From NCBI GenBank assembly GCA_051654865.1, contig JBOFYV010000131.1:1-33121 (forward strand): DNA of 33,121 nt. The letters are read 5' to 3'. A program made the translations under genes and the position numbers. Below, piece by piece: positions 7,671 through 17,404 of this stretch; within the stretch, counting starts at the first letter, position 1; every line of letters begins with the position of its first letter. The DNA is from JBOFOR01 sp051654865 (GTDB lineage: Bacteria > Bacillota > Clostridia > Peptostreptococcales > Peptostreptococcaceae). The notes under the pieces are model-generated. The model was not told where the DNA came from, did not search any database, and worked only from the letters and a program-made list of their open reading frames with translations.

Positions 7671-10600
7671 ATTTGTATTAGGTAGAGGGGGAAATGGAAA
7701 ATCTGCCTATGTACTAAATGAAATAAAAAATAGAGTACAAGATAATGAGACGTCTCCTGTTATACTTTTAGTTCCAGAGCAATATACATTTGAGATGGAA
7801 AAAAGGATGAGTAGACTTTTTTTAGGAGAAACAAAAGATAAATATTTAAGAGCAAGGGTACTAAGTTTTAAAACTATGAGTAATATAGTCTTTTCTCATG
7901 TAGGAGGGCTAACTGATGTAAATATAAATTCTAGTGGTAAAGCAATGATGACATACAAAGCTATAGAAAGTGTAAGCAAAGATCTAGATATATTTTCAAA
8001 ATCAGCATCACAATCAGGGTTTGTTAGCTCTATAAGTGATATTATAGGAGAATTAAAACAATATAACGTAAGCCCAGATGCATTAGAAGCAGTATCTTCT
8101 GATGTAGCTAATGAGACATTAGGTCTAAAATTAAAAGACTTAAGTAAAATTTACAAGGCATTTGAAGAAAAGCTTCATGAAAACTATGTAGATTCACAAG
8201 ATATGCTTAATGCACTATCTAGTAAGTTGGAGATGTGTGATTACTTCAAAGATGCATATATATATGTAGATGAATTTACAGGATTTACACCGAACCAGTA
8301 TCGAGTACTAAAAAGTTTATTCCATAAAGCTAAAGAAGTAACTATAACATTAACAGTGGACAACCCACATAAAATTACATACAACAAAAGTGATGCTTTT
8401 TCTAGAACTAAATTTACATATCAAAAACTAATAAAACTATGTAATGAAGAAGGAGTAAAATTACTTCCAAATATAGATTTAAGTAATAATGCTCCATATA
8501 GATTTAAAGATAATCCTGAACTTATACATTTAGAAAAATATTATCATGCTTATCCATATAAAACTTATGAAGCAGAAACTAAGCATATACAAATAAAGGA
8601 ATTTAATAATTTATATTCTGAAGTAGAAGAAATAGCAAAAGAAATAATAGCTTTAGTTAGAGATAAAAATGTTAGATACAAAGATATAACAATAGCTACT
8701 AGAGATTTAAATAAATACGACTTTTTAGTTCACTCAATATTTAATGAATATGAAATACCAAACTTTATTGATAAAAAGAGAGAAGCTAAAAGTAATCCAA
8801 TAATAGTATTAATTATATCGGCACTAGAAATGAGAAATAGAAGATATAGCTATGAAACAATGTTCAGATACTTAAAAAGCGGACTTATAGGAATAAGCAA
8901 TGAGGAGATAAGTTTACTTGAAAACTATGTATTAGCAAATGGTATAAAGGGTAAAAAATGGTTTGAAGAAAGCTGGAGTTATCCTATGAATCACAATCTA
9001 TCTATACCAGAAAATGACTATGAAATATCTCAAAGAGAAAAAGTAAACGAAATAAAAAACAAAGTACTAGAACCAATAATAAAACTTCAAGATAAGCTAA
9101 AAGGTAAAAATAAAGTAAGTGATATATGTAGATACGTGTACGAATTCTTATTAGATATAGATATTCCGACTACCATAGAAAATAAAATAACTGACTTTAG
9201 AGACAATGGCGAATTAGACGTAGCAAATCAATATTCTCAAGTATGGGATATAGTAGTGGATATACTAGATCAAATGGTTGAAATAATGGATAGTGAAGCT
9301 ATAAGCCTAGATAAATTTATAAAACTAATAAGCCTTGGATTTGATGAATATGAATTAGGTCTAGTACCACCAAGTATAGATCAGGTATTAGTAAGTAGTG
9401 TAGATAGAATGAAAAATCCTAACACTAAATATCTTTATCTAATAGGAACAACAGATGGTACATTCCCATTAATATCAAAAGATAATGGATTATTAAATGA
9501 TAATGATAGAGAAGATTTAGGACAAAAAGGTGTACAGGTAGATATAGATAGTAAAACTAAAACATTTGAAGAACAGTTCTTAGTATATAGAGCACTTACT
9601 TCAACTAGTGAAAACCTAATAGTAACTTATCCTATAGCAGACCACGAAGGAAAAACTATTAGACCATCAGTAATAATATCTAGACTAAAGAAAGTATTCC
9701 CTAATATAAATAACAAAAGTTATTTGGTAGAAGAGGAAGCTAAAACAGATGAAGAGATACTAAACAAAATAACTACAAAAGCACCTACTTTTAATGAATT
9801 AATAAATGAAATAAAAGAATTTGATGATGGAAAAGAAGTAAATGATATTTGGTTAGATGTATATAGATACTATATAACTGATGAAGAATATAGCAACATA
9901 GCTAGAAAAGTTGTGGGTGGACTTAGCTATACTAACCAAGTTCAAAAAGTAGAAGAAGAGAAGATTAAAAAATTATATGAAAATAAAAATCTAAGTGTAT
10001 CAAGACTTGAAAGCTATGCTAGATGTCCATTTGCCTATTTCATACAATATGGTCTAAAGGCAAAAGAAAGAAAAGAATATTCTTTCACAGCACCAGATTT
10101 AGGAAACTTTGTTCATACAATACTAGATACATTCTCTAAACAAATGGTCAAAGACAATTTAAATTGGAGAGATATAAATGAAGACTACATAATAGAAAAA
10201 GTCTCACAAATAGTAGAAGAACTAGTAGGTAAAATACCTGGATATATACTAGATAGTTCTGAAAGATATAAATACTTAGCATATAGGCTAAAGAAAATGC
10301 TTATAACAGCAGTAAGTATAATAAGTGATCAAATAAAAAAAGGATCCTTTGAGCCAAGTGGATATGAAGTAAGCTTTGGAAACAATGGAAAGTATCCACC
10401 TATAAAAATAGTACTAAAAAATGGAGAAGAAGTAAAATTAAGAGGTACTATAGACAGAATAGATGAGTTTGAAAATGAAGAAGGAAAATATATAAGAATA
10501 GTAGACTATAAATCAAGTGATAAGAGTATAAGTTTAACAGAAGTCTATCATGGATTACAACTACAATTATTAGTATACTTAGATGCAATACTTGAAAGTA

Positions 10601-11103
10601 GTAAGGATTTAAATCCAGCTGCTATACTATATAGTAAAATAGATGACCCTATAGCTAAGTTTGATGAAAATAAAGAAGATGAAGAAATAAGAGAAAAAAT
10701 ATTAAAAGATTTAAAGATGCAGGGATTACTAATTAAAAATCCAAATATCATAAAGGAAATGGATAAATCATTAGATCAAGGTGAAAAAGCTACTTCTCTA
10801 ATAATACCAGCAAGTGTAAATAAAGATGGAACATTAGCTAAAAACACTAAAGGAGTAACACCTGATGAGTTTAATGTAATAAGAAAATATGTTAAATCTA
10901 CTATAGAGAACATATGCCAAGATATGCTAGAGGGAGATATTAGCATACACCCATACAAGACAAAAGATAAAAACTCATGTACTTATTGTAGTTTCTCAGG
11001 TATATGCCAGTTTGATAGTAGCTTAAAAGATAATAATTATAAAATAATAAATAAAAAGAGCGACGATGAAATATTAGATATGATGAAAGGGGGCGAAAAG
11101 TAA
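7660..11103 (+). CDS. addB: AddB, ATP-dependent helicase/nuclease subunit B
   Basis: An 1147-residue protein, the usual AddB length. The N-terminus holds GRGGNGKS (K14). The C-terminal nuclease domain has C789 in ARCPFAYF and C1107, C1110 and C1116 in CTYCSFSGIC for the 4Fe-4S cluster, with the active site in GTIDRIDEF and IVDYKSS. AddB pairs with AddA to unwind and degrade double-strand ends until a Chi-type sequence is met, preparing ends for RecA. The ATG at 7660 follows GAGGAGG and overlaps the stand-alone nuclease gene. The stop codon overlaps the addA start (TAATG), indicating coupled translation. Confidence 0.97.
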   Translation: MSVKFVLGRGGNGKSAYVLNEIKNRVQDNETSPVILLVPEQYTFEMEKRMSRLFLGETKDKYLRARVLSFKTMSNIVFSHVGGLTDVNINSSGKAMMTYKAIESVSKDLDIFSKSASQSGFVSSISDIIGELKQYNVSPDALEAVSSDVANETLGLKLKDLSKIYKAFEEKLHENYVDSQDMLNALSSKLEMCDYFKDAYIYVDEFTGFTPNQYRVLKSLFHKAKEVTITLTVDNPHKITYNKSDAFSRTKFTYQKLIKLCNEEGVKLLPNIDLSNNAPYRFKDNPELIHLEKYYHAYPYKTYEAETKHIQIKEFNNLYSEVEEIAKEIIALVRDKNVRYKDITIATRDLNKYDFLVHSIFNEYEIPNFIDKKREAKSNPIIVLIISALEMRNRRYSYETMFRYLKSGLIGISNEEISLLENYVLANGIKGKKWFEESWSYPMNHNLSIPENDYEISQREKVNEIKNKVLEPIIKLQDKLKGKNKVSDICRYVYEFLLDIDIPTTIENKITDFRDNGELDVANQYSQVWDIVVDILDQMVEIMDSEAISLDKFIKLISLGFDEYELGLVPPSIDQVLVSSVDRMKNPNTKYLYLIGTTDGTFPLISKDNGLLNDNDREDLGQKGVQVDIDSKTKTFEEQFLVYRALTSTSENLIVTYPIADHEGKTIRPSVIISRLKKVFPNINNKSYLVEEEAKTDEEILNKITTKAPTFNELINEIKEFDDGKEVNDIWLDVYRYYITDEEYSNIARKVVGGLSYTNQVQKVEEEKIKKLYENKNLSVSRLESYARCPFAYFIQYGLKAKERKEYSFTAPDLGNFVHTILDTFSKQMVKDNLNWRDINEDYIIEKVSQIVEELVGKIPGYILDSSERYKYLAYRLKKMLITAVSIISDQIKKGSFEPSGYEVSFGNNGKYPPIKIVLKNGEEVKLRGTIDRIDEFENEEGKYIRIVDYKSSDKSISLTEVYHGLQLQLLVYLDAILESSKDLNPAAILYSKIDDPIAKFDENKEDEEIREKILKDLKMQGLLIKNPNIIKEMDKSLDQGEKATSLIIPASVNKDGTLAKNTKGVTPDEFNVIRKYVKSTIENICQDMLEGDISIHPYKTKDKNSCTYCSFSGICQFDSSLKDNNYKIINKKSDDEILDMMKGGEK

Positions 11104-14100
11104 TGAGTGCTCCTAAATGGACAAACGAACAACAAGCAGTAATAGACCATAGAAATGGTAACTTACTAGTAGCAGCGGCAGCAGGTTCTGGAAAAACAGC
11201 AGTACTTGTTGAGCGTATAATACAAATGATAATAGATAAGGAAAATCCTATAGATATAGATAAACTGTTAGTAGTTACTTTTACAAATGCAGCAGCATCA
11301 GAAATGAGAGAGAGAATAGGAGATGCAATAGGTAAAGCTTTAGACAAAGATCCAGAAAATAAGCATCTGCAAAGTCAGTTAGTATTACTAAACAAAGCTA
11401 GTATAACAACAATACACTCATTCTGTTTAGAGGTAATAAAATCAAATTTCCATAAAATAAACCTAGATCCTAACTTTAGAATAGGAGACACAACAGAATG
11501 TAACCTACTAAAACAAGAAGCACTAGAGGAAGTATTTGAACAATTATATGTAGAACAAAACAAAGACTTCTTAGACTTAGTGGAAAGCTATGCAGAAAAA
11601 AGAGGAGATAACAATATCCAAGAAATTGTAATGAGTATCTACAACTTTGCAATGGCATCCCCGGATCCAAAGGAATGGTTAGAATTTAGTGCACAGATGT
11701 TTAACATAAATGATGACTTTGAGTTTTCAAAAAGTATATGGTCAGATGCAATACTAGATACTGTAAAAATAGAAGTGAGTGGTATGGAAGTAAATATGAG
11801 AAAAGCTCTAGAAGAGTTAGAAGGAATAGAAGAGCTAGAAACATATTTAGTTAAATTTAAAAGTGACTATACAAAAGTAAAATTAATACTAGAAGCTTGT
11901 GAATCTTCGTGGGAAGAATCCTTTAGTGCTATGTCTTCAGTAAAATTTGAAGACTATAGAAAAGGTGTTAAACGAATTCCAAAAGATTCACCCTCATATA
12001 TAGAAGAAATAAAGAAAAGAGCAGATGCAGTTAGAAAAGATGCAAAATCATCAATAGAAGGAATGGTAGCCAGCATTTTTAGAAAAGAAAATGAAGAAAT
12101 AAAAGAAGAATTAAGGCTGTTATATCCAATAGCAAGAGCAGTATCAGAAACGGTAATTAGATTTGAAAAAGCATATGATGAAAAGAAAAGAGAAAAAGGA
12201 ATAATAGACTTTAACGATATAGAACATTTTGCTTTAAAAATACTTATAACAAAAGACGAAGAAAATAATGATATACCTACAGATATAGCACTTGGATATA
12301 GAGAAAAGTTCTATGAAATATTTATAGATGAATACCAAGATAGTAACCTAGTACAAGAAGTACTACTTGGAACCATAGCTAAAATAGTAACTCCGAATAG
12401 ATTTATGGTTGGAGATGTAAAGCAAAGTATATATAGATTTAGACAAGCTAAGCCTGAGATATTTTTACAAAAATATAGAGATTATGATGAAGAACAAGGT
12501 ACAAAATATAGAAAAATAATGTTATACAAAAACTTTAGAAGTAGAGAAGAAGTAGTTGACTGTGCAAATTATATATTTGAAAATATAATGAGCAAAAACA
12601 TAGGTGAAATAGAATACACAGAAAAAGAAAGACTAAACCTTGGTGCAAGTTTTATGGAAAATGAAGATGAAGATGTTATAGTTGGTGGACCATCTGAAAT
12701 ACATCTAATGCAAACTAAACCAAGAATAGTAGAAGAAAATAGTGAGAATAAAGAAGAATCTCAAAATGCTGAGGAAGCTAATGATAGTGAAGAGGAAGAA
12801 ATAGATAATATCCAACTTGAAGCTAGAATGGTAGGTAAAATAATAAAAGATTTAATGGCTCATAGAGAAGATGGTAAGATTCAGAAAGTCTTTGATAAAA
12901 AATTAAATGATTATAGACCAGTGCAATTTAAGGATATAGTTATACTACTTAGAGCAACTTCAGCATGGGCACCAGTGTTTGCAGATGAACTTATGAATAT
13001 GGATATACCAACATATGCAGATATAGGAGTAGGATATTTTGATACCATAGAAATAAAGACTGTATTATCATTATTAAATGTAATAGATAATCCTATGCAG
13101 GATATACCAATGCTAGCAGTACTTCGTTCACCGATATTTGCATTTACACCAGAAGATTTAATAGATATTAGAATAGAAGACGAAGAAAAAAGTTTTTATG
13201 AAGCAATAGAAAGAATTAGTAATAATTATATAAGAGAAAAAGAAGAACCTATTAAAGAGGTAAGTCTAGATATGTGTGAATCAGAATTAAGTGAAAACAG
13301 TAGTGAAGTAAACTTAGATAAAGAAAAGATCAATTTAGTAAATATAGATCTAGGAAAAAAATGTACTGATTTTTTAAATAAAATAAATCAATACAAAGAA
13401 AAATCTTTATATATGAGTACAGATGAGTTCTTATGGTATTTATACACTAAAACAGGATATTACGCATATGTAGGAGCATTACCTGGTGGTTCACAAAGGC
13501 AAGCAAACTTAAAAATACTATTTGAAAGAGCTAAACAGTTTGAAGAGACAAGTTTCAAAGGTATATTTAACTTTATAAATTTTGTACAAAAACTTAAAAA
13601 GTCTAACACGGATATGGGGAGCGCAAAAACACTTGGAGAAAATGCCAACGTAGTTAGAATAATGAGTATCCACAAAAGTAAAGGATTAGAGTTCCCTGTA
13701 GTAATATGTTCAGGAATGGGGAAAAAGTTCAATACTCAAGATTTTAGAAAAAATATTTTATATCACCATAATCTAGGATTTGGACCACAACTAGTAGATT
13801 ATAATAGAAGAATATCTTATCCAAGTATAGCTAAAGAAGCTTTAAAAAGTAAAATAAACGTAGAAAACTTATCAGAAGAAATGAGAGTTTTATACGTTGC
13901 ATTTACAAGACCAAAGGAAAAGTTAATAATAACAGGTGCTACTAGAGAATTAGACAAAAAACTCAAATCATGGGCAAGTGGTATAGAAGGTAATGCACCA
14001 ATATCACAATACAAAGTACTAAAAGGAAAAACTTTCTTAGACTGGATAATGCCATCAGTACTAAAGCACAAAGATTTAGAAACTATTAGAGATGAGATGG

Positions 14101-14996
14101 AAATAGAATTAGATTCAATAGATAATCATAACTCAAAATGGGAAACTAAGCTTTGGTACAAAGATGAAGTAAGTGTAGAAGTCAAAGAAGACGAAGAAAA
14201 AGAAAGTATTGAAGAAATACTAAATAAGATAGATGTTAACAATCCTGACACGGAGTATTATGAAACAATACAAAACAGATTAGGATTTGAATATCCATAT
14301 GAAGCAGCAGTAACAAAACCAGCAAGTATATCAGTTACAGAAATTAAAAAAATACAAAATACTTATGAAGAAGACTATAGCAAAGAAATGTTTACAAAAG
14401 AAGTATCTCTTAAAAAGCCATTATTTTTACAAGAAGTAGAAGCTGTAGAAAAAATAAGTGGAGCTGAAAGAGGTACTATAACCCATTTAGTAATGGAGTT
14501 AATAGATACCAATAAAATAAGAACAATTCAAGATATAGAAGAACAGATAAAAGGATTTATTAAAAAGGATATTATTACAGAAAAACAAGCAAGTATAATA
14601 AATCCATTTAAAATACACAAATTCTTCAAGTCAGATATAGGGCAAAGAATGCTAAAATCTAGCTTTGTTAAAAAAGAACAAGCTATATATGCTCAGATAA
14701 AGATGAAAGATGTATATATAGATGATGAATTAATACAAGGAAGCAATATTACAAAGTACGATGAAGATAGTTTAATGCTTAGAGGTATTATAGACGCGTA
14801 CTTTGAAGAGGATGATAAAATAGTAATAGTAGATTACAAGACAGATTATGTAACAGAAGAGAATAAGCAGAATGTAGCTAAAAGATATAAGATACAATTA
14901 GACTTATACACCGATGCAATACAAAAGCTTACAGGTAAAGAAGTAAAAGAAAGATGCTTATATCTATTTGGTATAGATGAAGGAATAAGTATATAA
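11103..14996 (+). CDS. addA: AddA, ATP-dependent helicase/nuclease subunit A
   Basis: A 1297-residue SF1A helicase fused to a RecB-family nuclease domain. Motifs seen are AAAAGSGKT (K31), TFTNAAASEMRERI, DEYQD at 409-413, GDVKQSIYRFRQ, SIHKSKGLEFP, RVLYVAFTRPKEKL and, in the nuclease, GIIDAYFEED (D1231) with IVDYKTDYV (D1244, K1246). It forms the AddAB double-strand end resection complex with AddB directly upstream. It is somewhat longer than the common length of about 1230 residues because of acidic low-complexity inserts near residues 543-569 and 715-755. GGGGGCG precedes the start. No terminator is obvious straight after the stop, so the 56-codon gene may be cotranscribed. Confidence 0.98.
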   Translation: MSAPKWTNEQQAVIDHRNGNLLVAAAAGSGKTAVLVERIIQMIIDKENPIDIDKLLVVTFTNAAASEMRERIGDAIGKALDKDPENKHLQSQLVLLNKASITTIHSFCLEVIKSNFHKINLDPNFRIGDTTECNLLKQEALEEVFEQLYVEQNKDFLDLVESYAEKRGDNNIQEIVMSIYNFAMASPDPKEWLEFSAQMFNINDDFEFSKSIWSDAILDTVKIEVSGMEVNMRKALEELEGIEELETYLVKFKSDYTKVKLILEACESSWEESFSAMSSVKFEDYRKGVKRIPKDSPSYIEEIKKRADAVRKDAKSSIEGMVASIFRKENEEIKEELRLLYPIARAVSETVIRFEKAYDEKKREKGIIDFNDIEHFALKILITKDEENNDIPTDIALGYREKFYEIFIDEYQDSNLVQEVLLGTIAKIVTPNRFMVGDVKQSIYRFRQAKPEIFLQKYRDYDEEQGTKYRKIMLYKNFRSREEVVDCANYIFENIMSKNIGEIEYTEKERLNLGASFMENEDEDVIVGGPSEIHLMQTKPRIVEENSENKEESQNAEEANDSEEEEIDNIQLEARMVGKIIKDLMAHREDGKIQKVFDKKLNDYRPVQFKDIVILLRATSAWAPVFADELMNMDIPTYADIGVGYFDTIEIKTVLSLLNVIDNPMQDIPMLAVLRSPIFAFTPEDLIDIRIEDEEKSFYEAIERISNNYIREKEEPIKEVSLDMCESELSENSSEVNLDKEKINLVNIDLGKKCTDFLNKINQYKEKSLYMSTDEFLWYLYTKTGYYAYVGALPGGSQRQANLKILFERAKQFEETSFKGIFNFINFVQKLKKSNTDMGSAKTLGENANVVRIMSIHKSKGLEFPVVICSGMGKKFNTQDFRKNILYHHNLGFGPQLVDYNRRISYPSIAKEALKSKINVENLSEEMRVLYVAFTRPKEKLIITGATRELDKKLKSWASGIEGNAPISQYKVLKGKTFLDWIMPSVLKHKDLETIRDEMEIELDSIDNHNSKWETKLWYKDEVSVEVKEDEEKESIEEILNKIDVNNPDTEYYETIQNRLGFEYPYEAAVTKPASISVTEIKKIQNTYEEDYSKEMFTKEVSLKKPLFLQEVEAVEKISGAERGTITHLVMELIDTNKIRTIQDIEEQIKGFIKKDIITEKQASIINPFKIHKFFKSDIGQRMLKSSFVKKEQAIYAQIKMKDVYIDDELIQGSNITKYDEDSLMLRGIIDAYFEEDDKIVIVDYKTDYVTEENKQNVAKRYKIQLDLYTDAIQKLTGKEVKERCLYLFGIDEGISI

Positions 14997-15066
14997 ACTA
15001 TAAGAATAAAATCTAGTACTAGAGGAATAATGACTATATAAATCTATAAATATAAGGAGATTATAT

Positions 15067-15237
15067 ATGAAAAACTCTAATAAAGATGAGAGAATATTAG
15101 ATATATCTAGTCAAGCACGTATGACAAATACTTCAATAGTAAACATTGAACGAATGGTAGCGGAAACGACAAATTTAAATACTGCTCAAGAGGAGCTAAA
15201 AGAGTTAAGCAAGAACAACAAAAAATTAGATAAATAG
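15067..15237 (+). CDS. Small hypothetical protein (56 aa)
   Basis: An open frame of 56 codons beginning ATGAAAAACTCTAAT. AAGGAG sits seven bases upstream at about 15054-15059, and a strong terminator lies directly after the stop. The product is polar, with MKNSNKDERILDISSQARM at the N-terminus and a Glu/Lys/Asn-rich, probably helical C-terminal half (QEELKELSKNNKKLDK). It has no membrane segment or cysteine. The family is not recognised. It sits 70 bases after addA on the same strand, so it could be the last gene of that transcript. Confidence 0.65.
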   Translation: MKNSNKDERILDISSQARMTNTSIVNIERMVAETTNLNTAQEELKELSKNNKKLDK

Positions 15238-15240
15238 ACA

Positions 15241-15282
15241 AAAAAATCTATTCTATATAAATTATAGAATAGATTTTTTTTT
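15241..15282 (+). terminator. Strong Rho-independent terminator closing the addAB block
   Basis: AAAAAATCTATTCTATA pairs with TATAGAATAGATTTTTT around a five-base loop and continues into T residues. The symmetry means it could also act on the minus strand. Confidence 0.9.
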
Positions 15283-15287
15283 AATTA

Positions 15288-15296
15288 TGATATAAT
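15288..15296 (+). promoter_or_regulatory. Extended -10 promoter of the histidine kinase gene
   Basis: TGATATAAT (perfect TGnTATAAT) lies 50 bases before the ATG at 15346 and just after the terminator. No clear -35 box is seen. Confidence 0.6.
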
Positions 15297-15345
15297 ATTT
15301 AGAGAAATACTAAAAATAGGGGACATAAAGTATAAGGGGAGAAAT

Positions 15346-17271
15346 ATGAAAAGGGTTAAGGCTAAAAATTTAATCAACATACTAATTTTTTATATGCTAA
15401 TTCAGATTATTCCAAATAAAATATATGCAGAAGTTAAAACAGATGTATTGTTCATTAGTTCATATAATCCGAATCACATTGTATTTGAAGATCAAGTATC
15501 AGGTATAAAAGAGGGTTTAGGAGATAACGTTAACTTTAAGGTGGAATATATGAATGCAAATGAAAATTCTAACGTTGAAAATGAGAAAGCATTTTTTAGG
15601 TTATTAAAGCAAAGTTTAAGTATATATGAAAAATTTGATGTTTTAATAGTTGCTGATGATGAAGCCTTAGAATTTTGTCTTAAATATAGAGAAGAACTAT
15701 TTGAAAATATTCCAATCGTATTCTTAGCTATTGAGGATGAAAGGCTTATAAAAGATGCATTAAATCAGCACTTAGTAACTGGTGTAAGGGAAAAAGAATC
15801 AGTTGATGAAAGTATCAACTTAATAAGAACACTACATCCAGACGTAAAAAATATTGTATTTTTAGAACAATATGAAAATGGAAAAATTTTTGGGGAAATT
15901 TATGAAGAATCGGTAGAGAAGTATGAAGACATTAATTTTGAAAAAATAATTACTACAAAATTAAGTAAAGATGAATTTAGAAAAGAATTGTCTAAATTAA
16001 ATAATGAGTATGCAATTATTACATTCTATCCAAATATATTTATAAATAAAGAATGGTTATCTCATATGGATGTTACCAAGACAATAACTCAAAATGCAAA
16101 TCAGACACCTGTATATGAAATACTTAGTTATGGTGTGGGTAATGGAAGTATTGGAGGAAAAGTTATTAGTCATTTCCAACAGGGAAAAATGGCAGGTCAA
16201 ATAGCTAAAGATTTAATTAATGGAGCAAATCCAAAGGAGTTATATGTAGGAAATGATTATGCTAATCAATATATATTTGATTATGATATATTAAAAAAGT
16301 TTAAAATAAAAATTAAAGACTTACCAAAAGAATCAACTATACTAAATCATCCAAAAGATGAAGTTATAGTAATTAATGGTGTGAAAATAAGAATACTTAC
16401 GGTACTACTGATATTAACAATTATAATATTTGTTCTTATAGTATATTTATATCAAAGACGAAAATATATTAAAAATATACTAAAGGCAAAACAAGCAGCG
16501 GAAGAAATGAATAATTTAAAAGCGCACTTTATATCAAATATAAGTCATGAATTAAAAACTCCAATTACAGTGATAATGTCAGTTATTCAATTGCAAAAAA
16601 GTAAAAATAATGAATACGAAAAAAATGATTTTAGTTTTGATATTATTAATAATAATTGTAATAGACTAATAAGATTACTTGATAATATTATTGATTTTGA
16701 AAAGTATGAACGAGGTGAATCAGATTTAGATTTAGAAGTTTGCAATATAATTGAATTACTAGAAGATATAGTTCTATCAGTAGAACCATATACAAGAGCT
16801 AGAAATTTAGACTTAATTTTTGATACTGACAGAGAAGAAGTTATTACTAAAGTGGATCGTAAAAAGATAGAGAGGATAGTTCTTAATTTACTATCTAATG
16901 CAATCAAATACTCAAAAGACAAAGGAAAAGTTATGGTTTCAGTACACACAACCCAAGGAGAAGTCATAATCAATGTAGAGGATAATGGAATAGGAATACA
17001 AGAAGAAGATTTAGATAAGATATTTGATAGATTTGTTCAAATTGATAATAGTCTTACTAGAAAAAATGAAGGCAGTGGTATAGGGTTGTCTATTATTAAG
17101 GCGTTTGTAAATTTACATAAGGGTGAAATAGAAGTTAAATCTAAAATTAATGAAGGAACAAAATTTATAATAAAGTTACCAATAGAAGAAATAGAAAATA
17201 CAAATGTAGTGAGGTTAAAATCCAATGAAAAGTCTATTACAAAAATAGAACTTTCAGATATATATTTCTAA
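15346..17271 (+). CDS. Orphan sensor histidine kinase with ABC substrate-binding-like sensor domain
   Basis: A 641-residue membrane kinase. A signal or anchor helix (residues 8-28) leads into an extracytoplasmic domain of about 310 residues that starts VLFISSYNPNH and resembles the PBP1-type ABC substrate-binding domains found in some sensor kinases. A second membrane helix follows at about 350-372. The cytoplasmic part has HisKA with the phosphorylated H401 in SHELKTP, then HATPase_c with NLLSNAIKYS, DNGIGI, FDRFVQ and GSGIGLSI. No PAS, HAMP or receiver domain is seen, and no response regulator gene is adjacent, so its partner must be elsewhere. The ligand is unknown. The ATG follows AAGGGGAG. 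Confidence 0.92.
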   Translation: MKRVKAKNLINILIFYMLIQIIPNKIYAEVKTDVLFISSYNPNHIVFEDQVSGIKEGLGDNVNFKVEYMNANENSNVENEKAFFRLLKQSLSIYEKFDVLIVADDEALEFCLKYREELFENIPIVFLAIEDERLIKDALNQHLVTGVREKESVDESINLIRTLHPDVKNIVFLEQYENGKIFGEIYEESVEKYEDINFEKIITTKLSKDEFRKELSKLNNEYAIITFYPNIFINKEWLSHMDVTKTITQNANQTPVYEILSYGVGNGSIGGKVISHFQQGKMAGQIAKDLINGANPKELYVGNDYANQYIFDYDILKKFKIKIKDLPKESTILNHPKDEVIVINGVKIRILTVLLILTIIIFVLIVYLYQRRKYIKNILKAKQAAEEMNNLKAHFISNISHELKTPITVIMSVIQLQKSKNNEYEKNDFSFDIINNNCNRLIRLLDNIIDFEKYERGESDLDLEVCNIIELLEDIVLSVEPYTRARNLDLIFDTDREEVITKVDRKKIERIVLNLLSNAIKYSKDKGKVMVSVHTTQGEVIINVEDNGIGIQEEDLDKIFDRFVQIDNSLTRKNEGSGIGLSIIKAFVNLHKGEIEVKSKINEGTKFIIKLPIEEIENTNVVRLKSNEKSITKIELSDIYF

Positions 17272-17328
17272 AGTAATGCAAAATAGATACAGCATATAAG
17301 GCTGTATCTATTTTGCATTACTTTAGAA
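17266..17328. repeat. 28-bp perfect inverted repeat overlapping the kinase stop codon
   Basis: Bases 17266-17293 are the exact reverse complement of 17301-17328, with a seven-base loop (ATATAAG). The stem includes the TAA stop of the kinase gene and the motif GATACAGC/GCTGTATC. No T run follows, so it is an atypical terminator. It may block transcription, protect the mRNA 3' end or form a double-stranded RNA processing site. Confidence 0.9.
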
Positions 17329-17404
17329 TTTAGTTAAGGTTTAGAGATATACAATTTGTGACATAATTAATATATGTTAATTTAATCAAAGTTGGAGGCT
17401 AAAC

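Noticed and set aside
7660..11103. Possible assignment of the three upstream proteins to a CRISPR-Cas (Cas4-like) locus
   Set aside because: No repeats, cas1 or cas2 are in the window, and the nuclease is closest in layout to the AddB nuclease domain beside it.
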